A DNA stretch of 64,000 nucleotides from Fasciola hepatica (Eukaryota; Platyhelminthes; Trematoda; Plagiorchiida; Fasciolidae). Under the pieces are notes generated by a model. That model did not search any database and was not told where the DNA came from. It saw only the letters and a list, made by a program, of their open reading frames with translations. Within the stretch, counting starts at the first letter, position 1. Every line of letters starts with the position of its first letter. This document shows, one piece after another, positions 1-10,167 of the stretch. Both the position numbers and the translations under genes were made by a program. The stretch is from the NCBI GenBank assembly GCA_948099385.1, contig CANUEZ040000114.1, positions 299,294 to 363,293 on the forward strand. Direction: 5' to 3'.

Positions 1-1925
1 TCCGCGTCCCATTGTATCCCTAAAGTGCGCTCGATAGGAAGTGGAGAGCCGTCCAAATCTCTTACTCTTTCGGCCTTTTCGTGATACGGGATGACCTTCA
101 GCACTTCTGAAGCGTTCGACATCCATTTAGTTAGATGGAAGCCGCCCTCTTCCAGCAATCTCGTCAGACCCCTGAACTGCTCTAGAGCTGATTCCACATC
201 ATCGAATGACCCAAGGTAGTCGTCGACGTAGAAGTTCCTGCTGACGCTTTCTACCACCGTCCGATGTACTAGATCGCCATGTTTGTTCACTGATTCTCGG
301 AGGGCGTAGTTTGCACAAAATGGTGACGATATGGCTCCGAAGGGGTGGACGGTCATCCTATAATTCACCACTGCGTTGTCCCGCTCGCTCCCTACCCACC
401 ACAGGAAACGCAAAGCATCTCGTTCTCCTACCGGAATCTTCACCTGATGGAACATTTCCCTAATGTCAGCAGACAAAGCCACTTTACCCACTCTGAAACG
501 GCACAGAACATCGATCAGTGGTGTGGTCCAGTCAGGCCCCTGTAGTAGGCGATCGTTTAACGACTTGCCCTGGCACTTGGCCGCACAGTCGAAAACCACC
601 CGCAGTTTATTGGGTTTCTTGGGGTTGATAACCGGATGGTGAGGCAGATACCAGATACCCCTTTTGCTGTCGGTGTTAACAGGCACCTTTTCAACGTAAC
701 CGAGGGCCTCGTTTCGAGTCATCAAATCCGCGTATCGTTCCCACAGATTCTGGTCTCGAATGAAGCGTTCTTTTAGTCGTAGTAATCGTTGGAGAACATA
801 ATTTCTGTTGTCAGTCCACGGGTCGACCGGTGTGCGCCATGGGAGGGGAACCTCGAACTGTTTTTTGAGGCCTCTAGAGCCTTGCCGCACCGTTTGTAGA
901 GCGAAGTGATCCTCTTGAGACAACGTCGGTCTTTCGTCTCCAATGTCATGAAACTCCTTTTCATACAGCCGTTGCAGATGATACTCTATGCGGTCCGTTT
1001 CGGCGGATAAGTAATTCACGGAACCGCGTACCCCTACTGGACCGTATAACATCCATCCCAGAGCCGTGCGTACGGCATAAGGTGCCTGGCGGTCGCCCAC
1101 TCTTTGGTCAAGCACCCAATGCGCCTCTGGCACGTCGCATCCGATGAGGAGATCCACTTCATCATCTTCCCAGTCTACAACGGTTACATCCTGCAGGTGG
1201 GGCCACCGAGTCAAGATTGCGTCCACCGACCTTGGTGCTCGCATGGGGAGATCCGCTAACGTGAATGCCTCCGTTGGTTCAATTTCCTCGTTAGTGTCCA
1301 GAGAGATGAGTTGCAGCCTTAATCTACCGGCAGTCATTACCTGTGTTCCACCCACCGTGCTCACTGCTAACGACGTCGCACCTTTAGCCAGTTGGTGTTT
1401 GTCGGCAAACCGCTCTTTCACTAAAGTGGTGTCGGATCCACTATCAACGAAAGCCAACGCCTTGACTATCTCAGTCGGAGTCACTACTCCCACGGCCACT
1501 ACGCCTAAACGTACCGGTTTACTGGCAGATTGTGAAGTTGAACAAATCACGCTGGGCTTGGCACTCGCCTCGGATATGGTTACTCTCGCCTGATGCAGCA
1601 GCCGATGGTGTCTGCCCGTGCAGCCCTCGTAACCACATCGATTCCTTGTTCTACAGGCTGCTGCCCGGTGCGTGGTGTTGAGACAGATGAAACATGCTCC
1701 TGCCATCCTCGCCATTCCCCACCGTTTGTCTATTGTGGCGTTGCCGAACTTGGGGCATTCTGGTAGGCCATGGCTAGTACCACAGGATCTGCAATTTGGT
1801 TTCACCGTAGCATCTCGTGAAATGACGTGTGTGTTGGTCCAAGGCTGGTACTTTGGATATTCCCGTACAGGGGTTTGGGCTTGGCTAGTACCGGGCTTGT
1901 TTGCTCGGTTGCTGTCCCGGATGAG
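1..1925 (-). pseudogene. BEL/Pao pol: zinc knuckles, A17 protease, reverse transcriptase (partial)
   Basis: The frame is the same as the gag segment, after the TGA at 1926-1928. Cys/His-rich knuckles come first (CRSCGTSHGLPEC, then CFICLNTTH). The aspartic protease motif D-S-G is at 1437-1445 within AFVDSGSDTTL. Further on are the conserved Pao segment ending in ALGWMLYGPVG, the RT palm motif ADIREMFHQVKI near 430-480, HPFGAISSPFCANYAL near 305-360, and the catalytic YVDD at 219-230. I saw no stop in the stretches I translated. The product would copy the element's RNA into DNA in cytoplasmic particles. The coding region runs off the left edge. Confidence 0.85.
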
Positions 1926-2918
1926 TCAGCCAAATCTGCTGTCAGCTATCTTCGTTTGCCTGTCTAAGTATTCAGTCAGGTCTTCGAAGTTGGCTTCTCG
2001 GTCGCCTCGGCTTATCCGTTCAGCTTCTTCCGCCCACCGACCCTGTAGTTCGGGAGAGAGGTGACGGACTATGCCTTCCAAAGTGTGCATGGCGTCTAGG
2101 TCAGCCCTGTAACCTAAATGGTCGAGGGCTATTGAGCAGTTCTGCATCTTGATCACCAGGTCGGCCATGGTGTAGACGTCGCCCTTGGTTCTCTTTGCCT
2201 CTGCCATCACGCCCTCTATTAGGTTACGGGCTACTTTGAAAGGTTGGCCAAACAAGTCCCTCAGAATCTTTCTTGCCCTTGTGTAGCCTTGTTCTGGGTC
2301 GAGCATAGTGCACCCGTCGATAGCTTCTCGCGCTCGGCCTCGGCAGTAGTGAGTAAGGTAAAGAAGCCTTTGCCCAGGGTCGTTTACCTTGTTTTCAACG
2401 AACGTCTCGAACTGTTTGACAAACTTGCAGTATTGCTCAGCTCGCCCGTCGAAAACCGTTAACTCCACTCTAGGCAGATCGATCGATGGTGGTTTGTATT
2501 CGGCGACCGGCGTGGGGTTCCCTACCTTATTGCACCCTAACCTATCGGAAGTGTCGAAGTCACTGGTCTCATGCTCTCGCTGTTTCTGTGTACACTTCTC
2601 TGCTTCATGCGCCTGTAGTCTAGCCGAAAGTAACTGTTGCTCTAGTTCTAGTGTTCTCAGCTTATATAAATCGACATCCTTACGATCAATATTGCTTTCA
2701 ATAACACATGAGCTAGCACTGACAGGACTAGGCGATCTAGCATCAACTAAAGAATCATATGTACCCAAAACCTCCCCAGAGACTTGCCGTATTACTTCCT
2801 GTCCGGATTCGACTGCTTCTGATCCTTTTCTTGGCATTTTGCGTGATTTTTCCTCGTTCCAAATAGATCTATTGAGTATTGTTACGAACGTTTGAGCAAT
2901 GCGTAGCCAAATTCGCAA
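1926..2918 (-). pseudogene. BEL/Pao gag-like domain (DUF1759 type)
   Basis: An open frame of 330 codons ends in TGA at 1926-1928. The middle carries the hallmark of Pao gag: a PxxELxxFDG-like segment (LPRVELTVFDGRAEQY), then a helical region with the ARKILRDLFGQP motif. The N-terminal part is charged and rich in Glu/Gln, probably coiled coil. The first Met of the frame is at 2918, but a Met at 2835-2837 (MPRKGSEAVE) is an equally likely start because the stretch before it resembles leader sequence. The frame continues open beyond the TGA into zinc knuckles and protease, so the stop is either a disabling mutation (a CGA to TGA change would explain it) or a readthrough site. Confidence 0.82.
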
Positions 2919-2948
2919 CGGATCCCGAAATCAGAAGGCGATTATCCG

Positions 2949-3256
2949 TGATAATTCTACGATACTAGATTATTAAAATAAACAATGACATAAACAATAT
3001 ACAAACCTCAATAATACGATCACAAAGACTCAACAACGAGAAACCGAATAGCAGCGTGTGAGCAAACAGCACGTGCGTCACGCAGGTCCTGAGCAAGGAT
3101 GTGCCAAAATAGCGCTCTGGGCGCGAACAAACAACAATTGGTCCAGAAAAACAACCAGTTCGTAAAGACAAGTCAATAGTGTATGGAAATGAGTGATGTT
3201 GGGAAAAAACACTGAATCGCGAGGGAAAAAGGGGGATTTTCCACGACCGGCTGTTA
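2949..3256 (-). repeat. Putative 5' LTR of the BEL/Pao element
   Basis: Read on the - strand, this 308 bp block starts TGTAACAGCC (at 3256) and could end TTATCA (at 2949), fitting TG...CA termini. It lies exactly between the gypsy junction and the gag leader. The inner boundary is a guess: no primer-binding site was recognised and the partner LTR is outside the window. Confidence 0.45.
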
Positions 3257-3556
3257 CACCCTGAACCCCAATCTTTTCGCCAGTTGCGTCCGTTTGCCGG
3301 CCTGGTGAATTTCTACCGCCGATTTATTCCTCACTGTGCGGAAATGATGCAACCCCTCACCGACGTGTTGCGCGGAGGTAAGCGGAAGTTCGTGTTTCCC
3401 GACACGGCACAAGCCGCATTCGCCTTGGTCAAAGATGCTGTCGCCAACACAGCACTCCTTACACACCCCTACCATTTGGCTCCTATTTCGGAAGTGACGG
3501 ATGCCTCGGACACAGCGGTTCGAGCAGTACTGCAACTATACCATCACCATTATCGA
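3257..3556 (+). pseudogene. Gypsy RT thumb and start of RNase H
   Basis: The frame opens directly at the BEL/Pao junction and reads FAGLVNFYRRFIPHCAEMMQ, the typical RT thumb of Ty3/gypsy, then the palm-to-RNase H linker and a DASDTAVRAVLQ segment carrying the first RNase H aspartate. Coding similarity stops near 3545-3556 and resumes in the same frame at 4508, showing that the intervening DNA is an insertion. Confidence 0.85.
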
Positions 3557-4507
3557 GATCTTTGATCTTCCAGATGTTGCATTCGTGTTATATTACCGAA
3601 ACTGACCCCGTATGCAGCCTCTAAATCACACCACTATCTGCACCGGCTGATACATTTTATTTCTATATTCGTTGATCAACTGCCGCTTCCCGCGATATAC
3701 CTGGGCAGTTTTATTGATCTGTCATTTTTGCACGGTACATACCACACAGCATTCATCTATTGACGTACACTTATCTGTGGATTACTTTATCTTTCCTCTC
3801 GCAGAACTGAACACCTGTGTAATGGATGTAACCACACGGTCAATATTGATTAGTCTTCCACTTCCGCTTTGACATTTCATACCAACCCTACATTAAGTTA
3901 ACAATTTGCCGCACGCTCACCTGTTTTTCTCCGGCCGTTCCCTGCCACCATCACTCTGGTAGTATCCCTCCCAAGAAATACGCAATTGTTTGCCACATAT
4001 ATGATTCTTCCAGTATACAGCCACCACTTTATATACTACCATCTTTGCAGACTGCAATATTTCCATGTTAATACTTCTTGACATGCCTGTCGTAAAGTGA
4101 ATAATTCACCGAACGCTTCGACGAGGTTTCTATCCATATGCCTCTCATATTCTGTAGCGCACCAAAAACATTTCCTTTGAATATGTTCGAATTTCCACTA
4201 GTGGTAATTATTTCATATACCACTTATGCATGTACTCCAGACCAGCTGACATCATTCGACTTTGACCTTCAAATTTGCCGGGCATTACAACAGTTTTAGT
4301 TCACTGTAACACTCTCTCTGATACTCTGCATGCACTTGTTGTACCCTTTTGTGAATTGTCAATCCGGCATCACTATAATCATCTGATCATGCATTCTAGC
4401 ATGCTTCGGGCGCATCCAAAATATGCAATTATTATTATTAGTTCGTAGATGACTCTTGGCAACCTTTAGCATTCTTCTCCAAGCGCCTACAACCCGCGGA
4501 ATCAAGG
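3557..4507. other. Unidentified AT-rich insert inside the gypsy RNase H
   Basis: About 0.95 kb separates two halves of one RNase H domain. The insert is AT-rich and pyrimidine-biased on the + strand and has no convincing reading frame, tRNA-like box or LTR. No target-site duplication could be defined because the left edge is uncertain by some 15 nt. It could be a non-autonomous element or a fragment captured during repair. Confidence 0.5.
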
Positions 4508-4735
4508 TACAGCACGTTCGGTAGAGAGTTATTAACCATCTACTTGGGAATTCGTCATTTTCGACATGCACTCGAAGGCCGTTCGTTCACGGTGTTTACA
4601 GACCACAAGCCTTTGGTTTACGCACTGAAGTCAGCTTCGGATCGATACTCACCACGCGAGATTCGCCACTTAGACTTTGTCTCACAGTTTACTGTGGACA
4701 TACGACACGTCTCTGGGGTACTTAATCCCCGTCGC
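4508..4735 (+). pseudogene. Gypsy RNase H, C-terminal part
   Basis: The frame resumes with YSTFGRELLTIYLGIRHFRH, the RNase H helix carrying the catalytic glutamate, then FTVFTDHKPLVYAL with the catalytic aspartate and the HLDFVSQFTVDIRHVSG segment. It loses frame in the run of C near 4730-4735; the continuation VADALSRV lies one frame over, consistent with a one-base insertion. Confidence 0.88.
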
Positions 4736-5867
4736 AGACGCCTTATCGCGCGTATATCATCTAAGTCTGTCAAAAACGCCTAACATCAACTTGGACGCAA
4801 TGGCACAGGCTCAAACTGTGGACCCTGACATCGAACAACTTCGACAAAACGGTTCTTTGAGTTTAACCACAGTGCCTATCCCGGCTTCCCAGAATACCAC
4901 TGTGTGCGATGTGTCGCAAGGTCGCCCTAGGCCAGTAGTTCCTGCTGCCCACCGTTATCCTACGTTCCTGAAACTCCATAATCTGGCTCATCCGGGTGTG
5001 ACTGCCTCGGTGAAACTGATAACTGAGCGTTTCGTTTGGCACAATGTCAAGCGAGATGTCCGTCAATGGGCTCGTGCTTGTCTGCAGTGTCAACGTGTTA
5101 AGACCCATAGGCACACTAAGGCAGCGTTAGCCAGGTTCCCGGAACCTGAAACGCGTTTTCATCATGTGCACGTCGACCTCGTAGGACCACTCCCACCTTC
5201 GCTTGGGTACGTTTACATACTCACATGCGTGGATCGTCTTACTCGCTGGCCGCAGGCCATCCCTATCCCTCGTCCCACGTCGGAAGAGGCCGCGAAAGCT
5301 TTTCTGACCGGTTGGGTTAGTCATTTCGGTTGCCCGGCAATAGTGACCACCGATCGCGGACCACACTTTGACGGCGCTTTCGGCAGCCTACTCGCTACGC
5401 TCGGTTGCCAACACGTTAAGACGACAGCTTACCACCCTCAGGCCAATGGTATGGTTGAGCGTTTCCACCGGCAATTAAAAGCCGCCCTTCGAGCAAACGG
5501 TAACCCCCTTTGGAGTGAAACACTACCATTAGCACTCTTAAGCCTGCGTAGTACCGTTAAGGAGGAGTTACACACAACACCGGCCGTACTAGTATATGGC
5601 TGTACACTTCGTCTGCCTGGGGAGTTGTTAGCCCCCTCACCAACCGTGACTTTCGACTACGGTAACTATGCTCAGCGCCTTACGCAGCACATGCGAGTGC
5701 TCAGGGTTAGTCCGCCGCGCGAACAACAGTCTACAAGTTATGTCCCAACTGCGTTAGGAACCGCTACTCACGTATTCCTTCACCTCGATGGCTTTCGATC
5801 ACCACTACAAGCGCCATACACTGGCCCGTTTCGGGTGATACAACGTAGGGCAAAAACATTTGTCATA
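4733..5867 (+). pseudogene. Gypsy integrase (zinc finger and DDE core)
   Basis: After VADALSRV the frame encodes an H2C2 zinc finger (H and H in LHNLAHPG, C and C in ACLQCQRV). The rve core follows: VDLVGPLPP with the first Asp, TTDRGPHFDG with the second Asp, and HPQANGMVERFHRQLK with the catalytic Glu. All three acidic residues are present. The C-terminal part has HVFLHLDGFRSPLQAPYTGPF, a typical gypsy integrase GPY/F-like segment. A one-base insertion near 5867 ends the frame at a TGA. The enzyme would join element DNA to the host chromosome; this copy is inactive because the frame is broken. Confidence 0.92.
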
Positions 5868-6150
5868 TGATATCAACGGACGACACGACACCGTATCTAT
5901 CGACCGTCTCAAGCCTGCCGTCATTGAGTGCAAGCCGCTCGGCCAATTTACACCCACTCAAGTCGCTCAGTCACCTGCATCGACCGAGTTACCACTCAAA
6001 CCACCCCCAATTACGCCTAGTGAGGACTCGGCAGCTAGTTCATCAGATTCTCCAACCGTACCCGCAACACGAAGTAGCCGTCGCGGTCGCCAACTACGAA
6101 ATCCCGTCCGCTTCGCCGATTTCGTGACGATTTTTACAACCGACTGTTAG
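5866..6150 (+). pseudogene. Gypsy pol C-terminal tail
   Basis: This is the continuation of the integrase after the one-base frameshift: DINGRHDTVSIDRLKPA is the expected end of the GPY/F module. A Pro/Ser/Thr-rich tail with a basic RSSRRGRQLRNPVRF motif follows, common at the end of metazoan gypsy pol proteins. The frame stops at 6148-6150. Confidence 0.85.
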
Positions 6151-7618
6151 CAATAAGTTGGGAAGTTCGCCATGGATTTACCAAACAACAGACCCGTGAA
6201 ATTACAATCGGTAGTTATGATTTCATTTTCTTCTGGTCTCCTAGCGACTCCAACAACACCAAACATCGTTTGTGTGTTGTTATTACGGTCCAACATCCGC
6301 CGGCGCCCTCAGGCGCTATTTTGTTCCAGTTTACCTTGCCCTCTCTCAGACGGATCTACACAGTCACATTGGCTTCATCCGTAGCCTGGCTGACTCCCGT
6401 GCACGTTCAAGGAGCCAACCGCTCACTGGACAACGGGACGATTGGTCAGCCTGGCACTGGAGACGGCAACTGGACGCCTTTTCGGATGGACCCGACGAGG
6501 CATTTTCCGGCTTGCATTCGTATGAGACCCGTGGGCGCCAAAACACAGTTGGACCTACGCACATCGGACCTGGAGAGTGCAAGCACCGGTAAACTCATCA
6601 GCAGTCGTTCGACGTCACCAACAATATAACGGACAAGCCATGAGGAGTTCCTGGACAACCAATAATTCCGGCTTACCATCACGATCGAAGCCCAACTCCG
6701 TCGGACTTCTAGGAGGAGGCCCCTGTAGCGGTTGCCATCTTCGTTCATACTTTTACCACGTTTATTGTTTAACTGAACGCTGACTGCCAAGCGCGGTTGC
6801 CATTTGACCGTTGCTCTTGCACACGCTCTCACGCACGCTCCAAAATACACGCTAACCACTATCTCTCCCAATCGCCTTCTCGTTCTCACGGGTCGTGGTG
6901 AATATTGTTCTGGTTAACATATTTGTGCAGTGCCGCACATTAGAGTAACGTGCAGGTGGTCCACGCGGTACGAAGGACCAAAGCACGCGTTTACTAAGGA
7001 AACCGCGAAGTAAGGTCTAATCAACCTTACAGCCGCAGTCAGACATTTTCCGTAAGAACACGGAATGCCGACGGATTGTAGTGCATCTGGGACTTAGTAA
7101 AAAGACCGAAAACTGACTGGTACCAGGGAAATCTATGGAAAGTGGCCCCAGCGGTTGGCTTTTGCACGGAAAGTGCAGTCGAACACGGGACAAACTGGGA
7201 TCGATCAACTAATCCGTAGGCCCCTACAGTAGTTCCCTAAGATCGAAAGCCTGTTGCCTTCAATTACTTGAGGTCTTTCCAAAAATTTCCCACCCGTATT
7301 TCCCAATACTGTCTTGTTTTCCAAGATTCAACCTCCGTGCGTCGTCGCTCTGTAGTGCGTTTCCTTATCACCACCACGAGATTCAGAGCCTTCGATCTTC
7401 CTAATTCCAAATTGCCGAGAGAAAGTTATGAGTTACTCACGAGGAACAGAAAAAAAACCAGGAAAGCTCACAGGTGCTTGAACTTGAAAGTTCTATGTTT
7501 CCAGTTGCCTTCAGTCTTGTTTGTTCATGCTACTTGTTATTTATCGTGCCCTCTGTCAGAACGCGCGGCGGCCGGATGGGTTCTTCTGCCTCATAATTTA
7601 TGTATTTGCTTCGCACCT
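6151..7618. other. Gypsy 3' flank/possible LTR and TRIM37 5' region
   Basis: No coding evidence. The first 800 bases follow the gypsy stop and probably include its 3' non-coding region and LTR, but no LTR ends could be fixed without the second copy. From about 7260 the sequence leads to the TRIM37 start codon. A frame is open from 7268 through the ATG at 7619, so an N-terminally extended product is formally possible, though nothing in that stretch resembles the family. Confidence 0.4.
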
Positions 7619-7669
7619 ATGGCGTCTGCTAGTCGAAGTCAGAAGAGTGCTAATGCAGAGCCGTTCGAA
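7619..7669 (+). CDS. TRIM37: TRIM37 exon 1 (start codon)
   Basis: Seventeen codons, MASASRSQKSANAEPFE, end before a GTAGAA donor. I chose this ATG because removing the 35 nt that follow joins E17 to [15 protein letters not shown] in phase 0, which mirrors the family's short N-terminus (human TRIM37 has a Glu-Ser-Ile-Ala-Glu-Val-Phe run at the same place). The frame is open upstream to 7268, so an earlier start is not excluded. The base context (G at +4, C at -3) is moderate. TRIM37 is a RING-type E3 ubiquitin ligase acting at peroxisomes, centrosomes and on chromatin in vertebrates. Confidence 0.75.
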
Positions 7670-7704
7670 GTAGAATCTAATAACATTTTCAGCAAATTTT
7701 TCAG
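7670..7704 (+). other. TRIM37 intron 1, 35 nt
   Basis: It starts GTAGAA and ends TTTTTCAG. Retention would shift the frame. An alternative acceptor TTTTCAG at 7692 would give four extra residues (QIFQ); the 7704 site matches the family better. Confidence 0.7.
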
Positions 7705-7806
7705 AGTCTTTCGGAGGTTTTCCGATGTTTTATTTGTATGGAAAAGCTGCACAATGCTCGTCTGTGTCCCCATTGTTCAAAGCTTTGTTGCTACAAATGC
7801 ATAAGA
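7705..7806 (+). CDS. TRIM37: TRIM37 exon 2 (first part of RING finger)
   Basis: Thirty-four codons encode [20 protein letters not shown] and then [14 protein letters not shown]. This is nearly identical to the RING finger of vertebrate TRIM37, including its unusual Cys-Pro-His-Cys-Ser-Lys-Leu-Cys-Cys core. Predicted residues 18-51 contain the zinc-binding Cys pairs C25/C28, C38, H40, C41 and C45/C46/C49. The exon is flanked by TTTTTCAG and by the donor GTAAGA, both in phase 0. The RING recruits the ubiquitin-loaded E2 enzyme. It is invisible as an ORF of its own because the in-frame stop TAA at 7681 lies just upstream, within intron 1. Confidence 0.96.
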
Positions 7807-7841
7807 GTAAGAACAAATTTGGTTTAATAATTTGCAAACAG
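7807..7841 (+). other. TRIM37 intron 2, 35 nt
   Basis: It starts GTAAGA and ends AAACAG, has the same length as intron 1 and also shifts the frame if retained. Introns this short are typical of the 5' ends of flatworm genes. Confidence 0.93.
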
Positions 7842-7882
7842 AAATGGATAACTGAGACGAGATCACAATGCCCTCATTGTCG
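7842..7882 (+). CDS. TRIM37: TRIM37 exon 3, 41 nt microexon (end of RING finger)
   Basis: The exon encodes KWITETRSQCPHC plus two bases of an Arg codon. It supplies the last zinc-binding pair of the RING (C61/C64) and corresponds to the WLTEQRAQCPHCR segment of vertebrate TRIM37. Acceptor is AAACAG, donor a consensus GTGAGT. Phase is 0 at the start and 2 at the end, which fits exon 4 exactly (CG joined to G gives Arg65). The phase-2 end was predicted from exon 4 before this exon was found, which strengthens the assignment. Confidence 0.95.
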
Positions 7883-9209
7883 GTGAGTGACCCGATCGAG
7901 TGATGGGGAGCGAGAGCTCCTTATGGTAGCCTTCTTGGGACCATGTTTTTCTTGCGCAGCGATTAACATAACCATGTTTACATCGATATAACTTTAAATT
8001 GGGGTTTGTGGTGGAGATTTTCTCCTCGAACATTTCATTATAAGGTTTATGTTACGTACTTGCAAGTATGTGGCATATATCTGTGTACATGTATACCGAT
8101 ATATCTGTTGATTCATTTTGGTAATTGTATGTGTTAAGTAGCAAAACTCGCAACTGTTCGAAGCAAATAAGGACAGGACTAGCGGTAAAAAAAATGTGGA
8201 TTCAAATAATTGCATCAACATAACCGGGTTTGATAAGCATAGTTGTAAATTTAATGGTCTTAAACTTTTGAAGTAATTCATGGGTACGAAGCTTTAGCCC
8301 AAGTTTTCCCGGATCGTGTGTTTATGTTTCTTAAGTATTCCCTGTGAGGTGGTTCACAACAGAGAGAGAGAGAGAGTCCAGGACAAATCTTGATAGTATC
8401 CAGCTTGTGTTATTGCTAGTGAGTTGGAAGATAGACCACTGGAACATTGACGAGGGTTCACGAGGAGTGACAGGCCTGGCAACCATAGTTTGCGAGTGAC
8501 CCGGGTTCTGTCGTCAGGTTTACTGCTCAGTGTTGGGCAGGAGTCCTCGGGAGTTGCTATATATGCTTGATTTCTGGTAACAATGTTGATACGGTCTAGT
8601 GTCAGGGTTTGGCTGAGACTTCTGTGTTTTCTGTTGTGTTCGCAGGAATCTGTAGAGAAAACAGGGTTAGGAATCGTAATGACAACTCTGCTTTCCGGTA
8701 CACAGCATAACAACCTCAATGTTAAATTGGCATTCTACTCCTTTTTGGCTCCATCCATGAGTGGGGGTGATACCCAGACGCGCATATAGTGACCACCGCC
8801 AGTTCCCCGCGCCGCTAATAGGGCTCTCTCTGGCACTTGCCTTACGGTTTTCCCAAGATGCTTCTCAGTTTGCACAAACAACCGAGACACCCTTTGCACA
8901 CAGTCCATCTGTGGACGCCATTCAAAGGGGAGAAGTACTGGGGGGCCCCACCTGCACCGCATCGCACAACCTGTCTTTTACTACACAATCGACTGTAAAT
9001 CACCAAGTTGGAAACCATTGGCATGTTAGAGTGCTGTATGTTGTTGACGTTTGTATGTGGGTGCGTGGGAGTTCTTCGAATGATGCTGGACAGGCTGAAT
9101 CCCCGTGCTTTTCGACCCATGACATTTTTTTTGTTTGGCCGGGTTTACTAGAGTTACAGCTAACAATTCCTCGTTCTTTTTGTACTTAGCTTCATAGTTG
9201 GCTTACGCG

Positions 9210-9510
9210 GTTTGGTCTTTCGTCCCTTTTTTTCTTTTTTATCTTTTCTCATCCATTTGATTCTCCGGTTCTTCTCTCCTTCTTTACCCCTCACAAACTC
9301 TTGCTCCAATTTTTTCCTCTGTTTGATCCTTTTTTTATTCTTCCATATCTCTTTCCTGGTTTTGAACGTTATTTGTTAACCTCCCTTCTCCATTTTATCC
9401 CTTTATTTTCTTCTCATAACTGTCTTTCATTTTGTCTCACGTCCTGCTCATTCGTTTTCTCTTCATTTTATCAATATTGTGCATTTAGCCGACCGAAATC
9501 TATACTGAGC
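9210..9510 (+). repeat. Pyrimidine-rich tract
   Basis: About 300 nt strongly biased to C and T on the + strand, with long T runs. The reading frame at 9301-9552 is only a by-product of this composition. Confidence 0.7.
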
Positions 9511-9737
9511 CTTCTTTTTGTCCTGTCTTATATGTTCTGTTCAAGTGGGTAGTAGCAAAAGCAAGAAGAGTGGTATTCAGTTACTTTGCTCAGTGGTTTG
9601 TGGTCTAACAGATATGTATCTGTGGTGTGCTGTGGTGTCCCTCCCGTCTGACCCTAGGAGAAGCTTCGATTTCGCTGTTTTGCTTGACGAGACTTCCTTG
9701 AAGAGCTTTTGGGTCGCTTGCGCTCGTGATCGCCGTC

Positions 9738-9740
<3 letters not shown>

Positions 9741-9785
<45 letters not shown>
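9741..9785. repeat. (TA)n microsatellite
   Basis: An alternating TA run of about 45 nt ends in TATG units, about 150 nt before a tRNA-derived SINE. Confidence 0.95.
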
Positions 9786-9797
<12 letters not shown>

Positions 9798-9937
9798 ATA
9801 ATATTCTACCATTGTCTTCTTTCCAACCGCCGTTATTTTCCCCGTCTGTCCACCTATAACGCCGCCACAGGTAACATGCCCGATAATCTCAACGATTCAT
9901 TACGGAATAATGTCTCGAACAATCCTCAGTTTCCCAA

Positions 9938-10166
9938 CTGGTGACGGTCGATAGTTCAGAGCGTTTGCTTACCACTTCGGAGGTCCGGGGTTTGAATCCC
10001 CGCCATCCCGGATCGTTACCACACCTGGCCTGTTGGGACCTTACATGGTTCTCCACTCCTAGTCTCAGGGGTTGGTTGCCGGTTATCCCGAATAGTGCCA
10101 GTAGGCCTTTGTGGCTATGGGGTATACCCCTTTCACCGCATTCATGCGCGAGCATGTAATAATAGA
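9938..10166 (+). repeat. tRNA-derived SINE, family A, full-length copy
   Basis: The head has a box-A-like GTCGATAGTTCAGAGCG and a box B GGTTTGAATCC at 9989-9999. The body is shared with at least seven other sites in the window (conserved TTGGGACCTTA..GTGG, GGTTGCCGGTTATCCC, CCTTTGTGGCTATGGGGT, CACTGCACTCATGCGC) and the tail is CATGTAATAAT. RNA polymerase III promoters and interspersed copies indicate a SINE about 230 bp long. Confidence 0.88.
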
Positions 10167-10167
10167 A

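Larger units (their letters stand above)
1..3256 (-). mobile_element. BEL/Pao LTR retrotransposon, 5' half, cut by the window edge
   Basis: The element is read on the - strand and enters from a putative 5' LTR at the high-coordinate end. In order it shows a gag-like domain, CCHC zinc knuckles, an A17-type aspartic protease and a reverse transcriptase with a YVDD motif, all in one frame. RNase H, integrase and the 3' LTR would lie left of position 1. At 3256/3257 the sequence changes abruptly into Ty3/gypsy pol, so this element was inserted into an older gypsy copy. Only one in-frame stop was seen, so the copy is fairly young. BEL/Pao assignment rests on the gag and protease-RT architecture. 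Confidence 0.88.
3257..6150 (+). mobile_element. Ty3/gypsy LTR retrotransposon, 3' part of pol
   Basis: RT thumb, RNase H, H2C2 zinc finger, integrase core and integrase C-terminal region follow in the order typical of Ty3/gypsy. The 5' half (LTR, gag, protease, most of RT) is missing on this side of the BEL/Pao insertion and may lie left of the window. The copy is dead: it is split by the BEL/Pao element at 3256/3257, by about 0.95 kb of unrelated sequence inside RNase H, and by two frameshifts near 4735 and 5867. Trematode genomes carry related gypsy families such as CsRn1, but I cannot assign this copy to one. Confidence 0.9.

Noticed and set aside
1144..2895. + strand frames of 130-168 codons opposite the BEL/Pao element
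   Set aside because: They are antisense shadows of the clearly coding - strand gag-pol frame.
7268..7804. 178-codon frame as an independent gene
   Set aside because: Its end overlaps TRIM37 exons 1 and 2 in a frame that reads through a 35 nt intron; only the part from 7619 to 7669 is supported as coding.
9301..9552. 83-codon Phe/Ser/Leu-rich frame
   Set aside because: A product of the pyrimidine-rich tract, without any domain signal.
9518..9859. ORFs with long Tyr-Ile repeats here and at 14645-15131, 21002-21326, 25468-25844, 33838-34282 and 34547-34756
   Set aside because: They are translations of (TA)n microsatellites.
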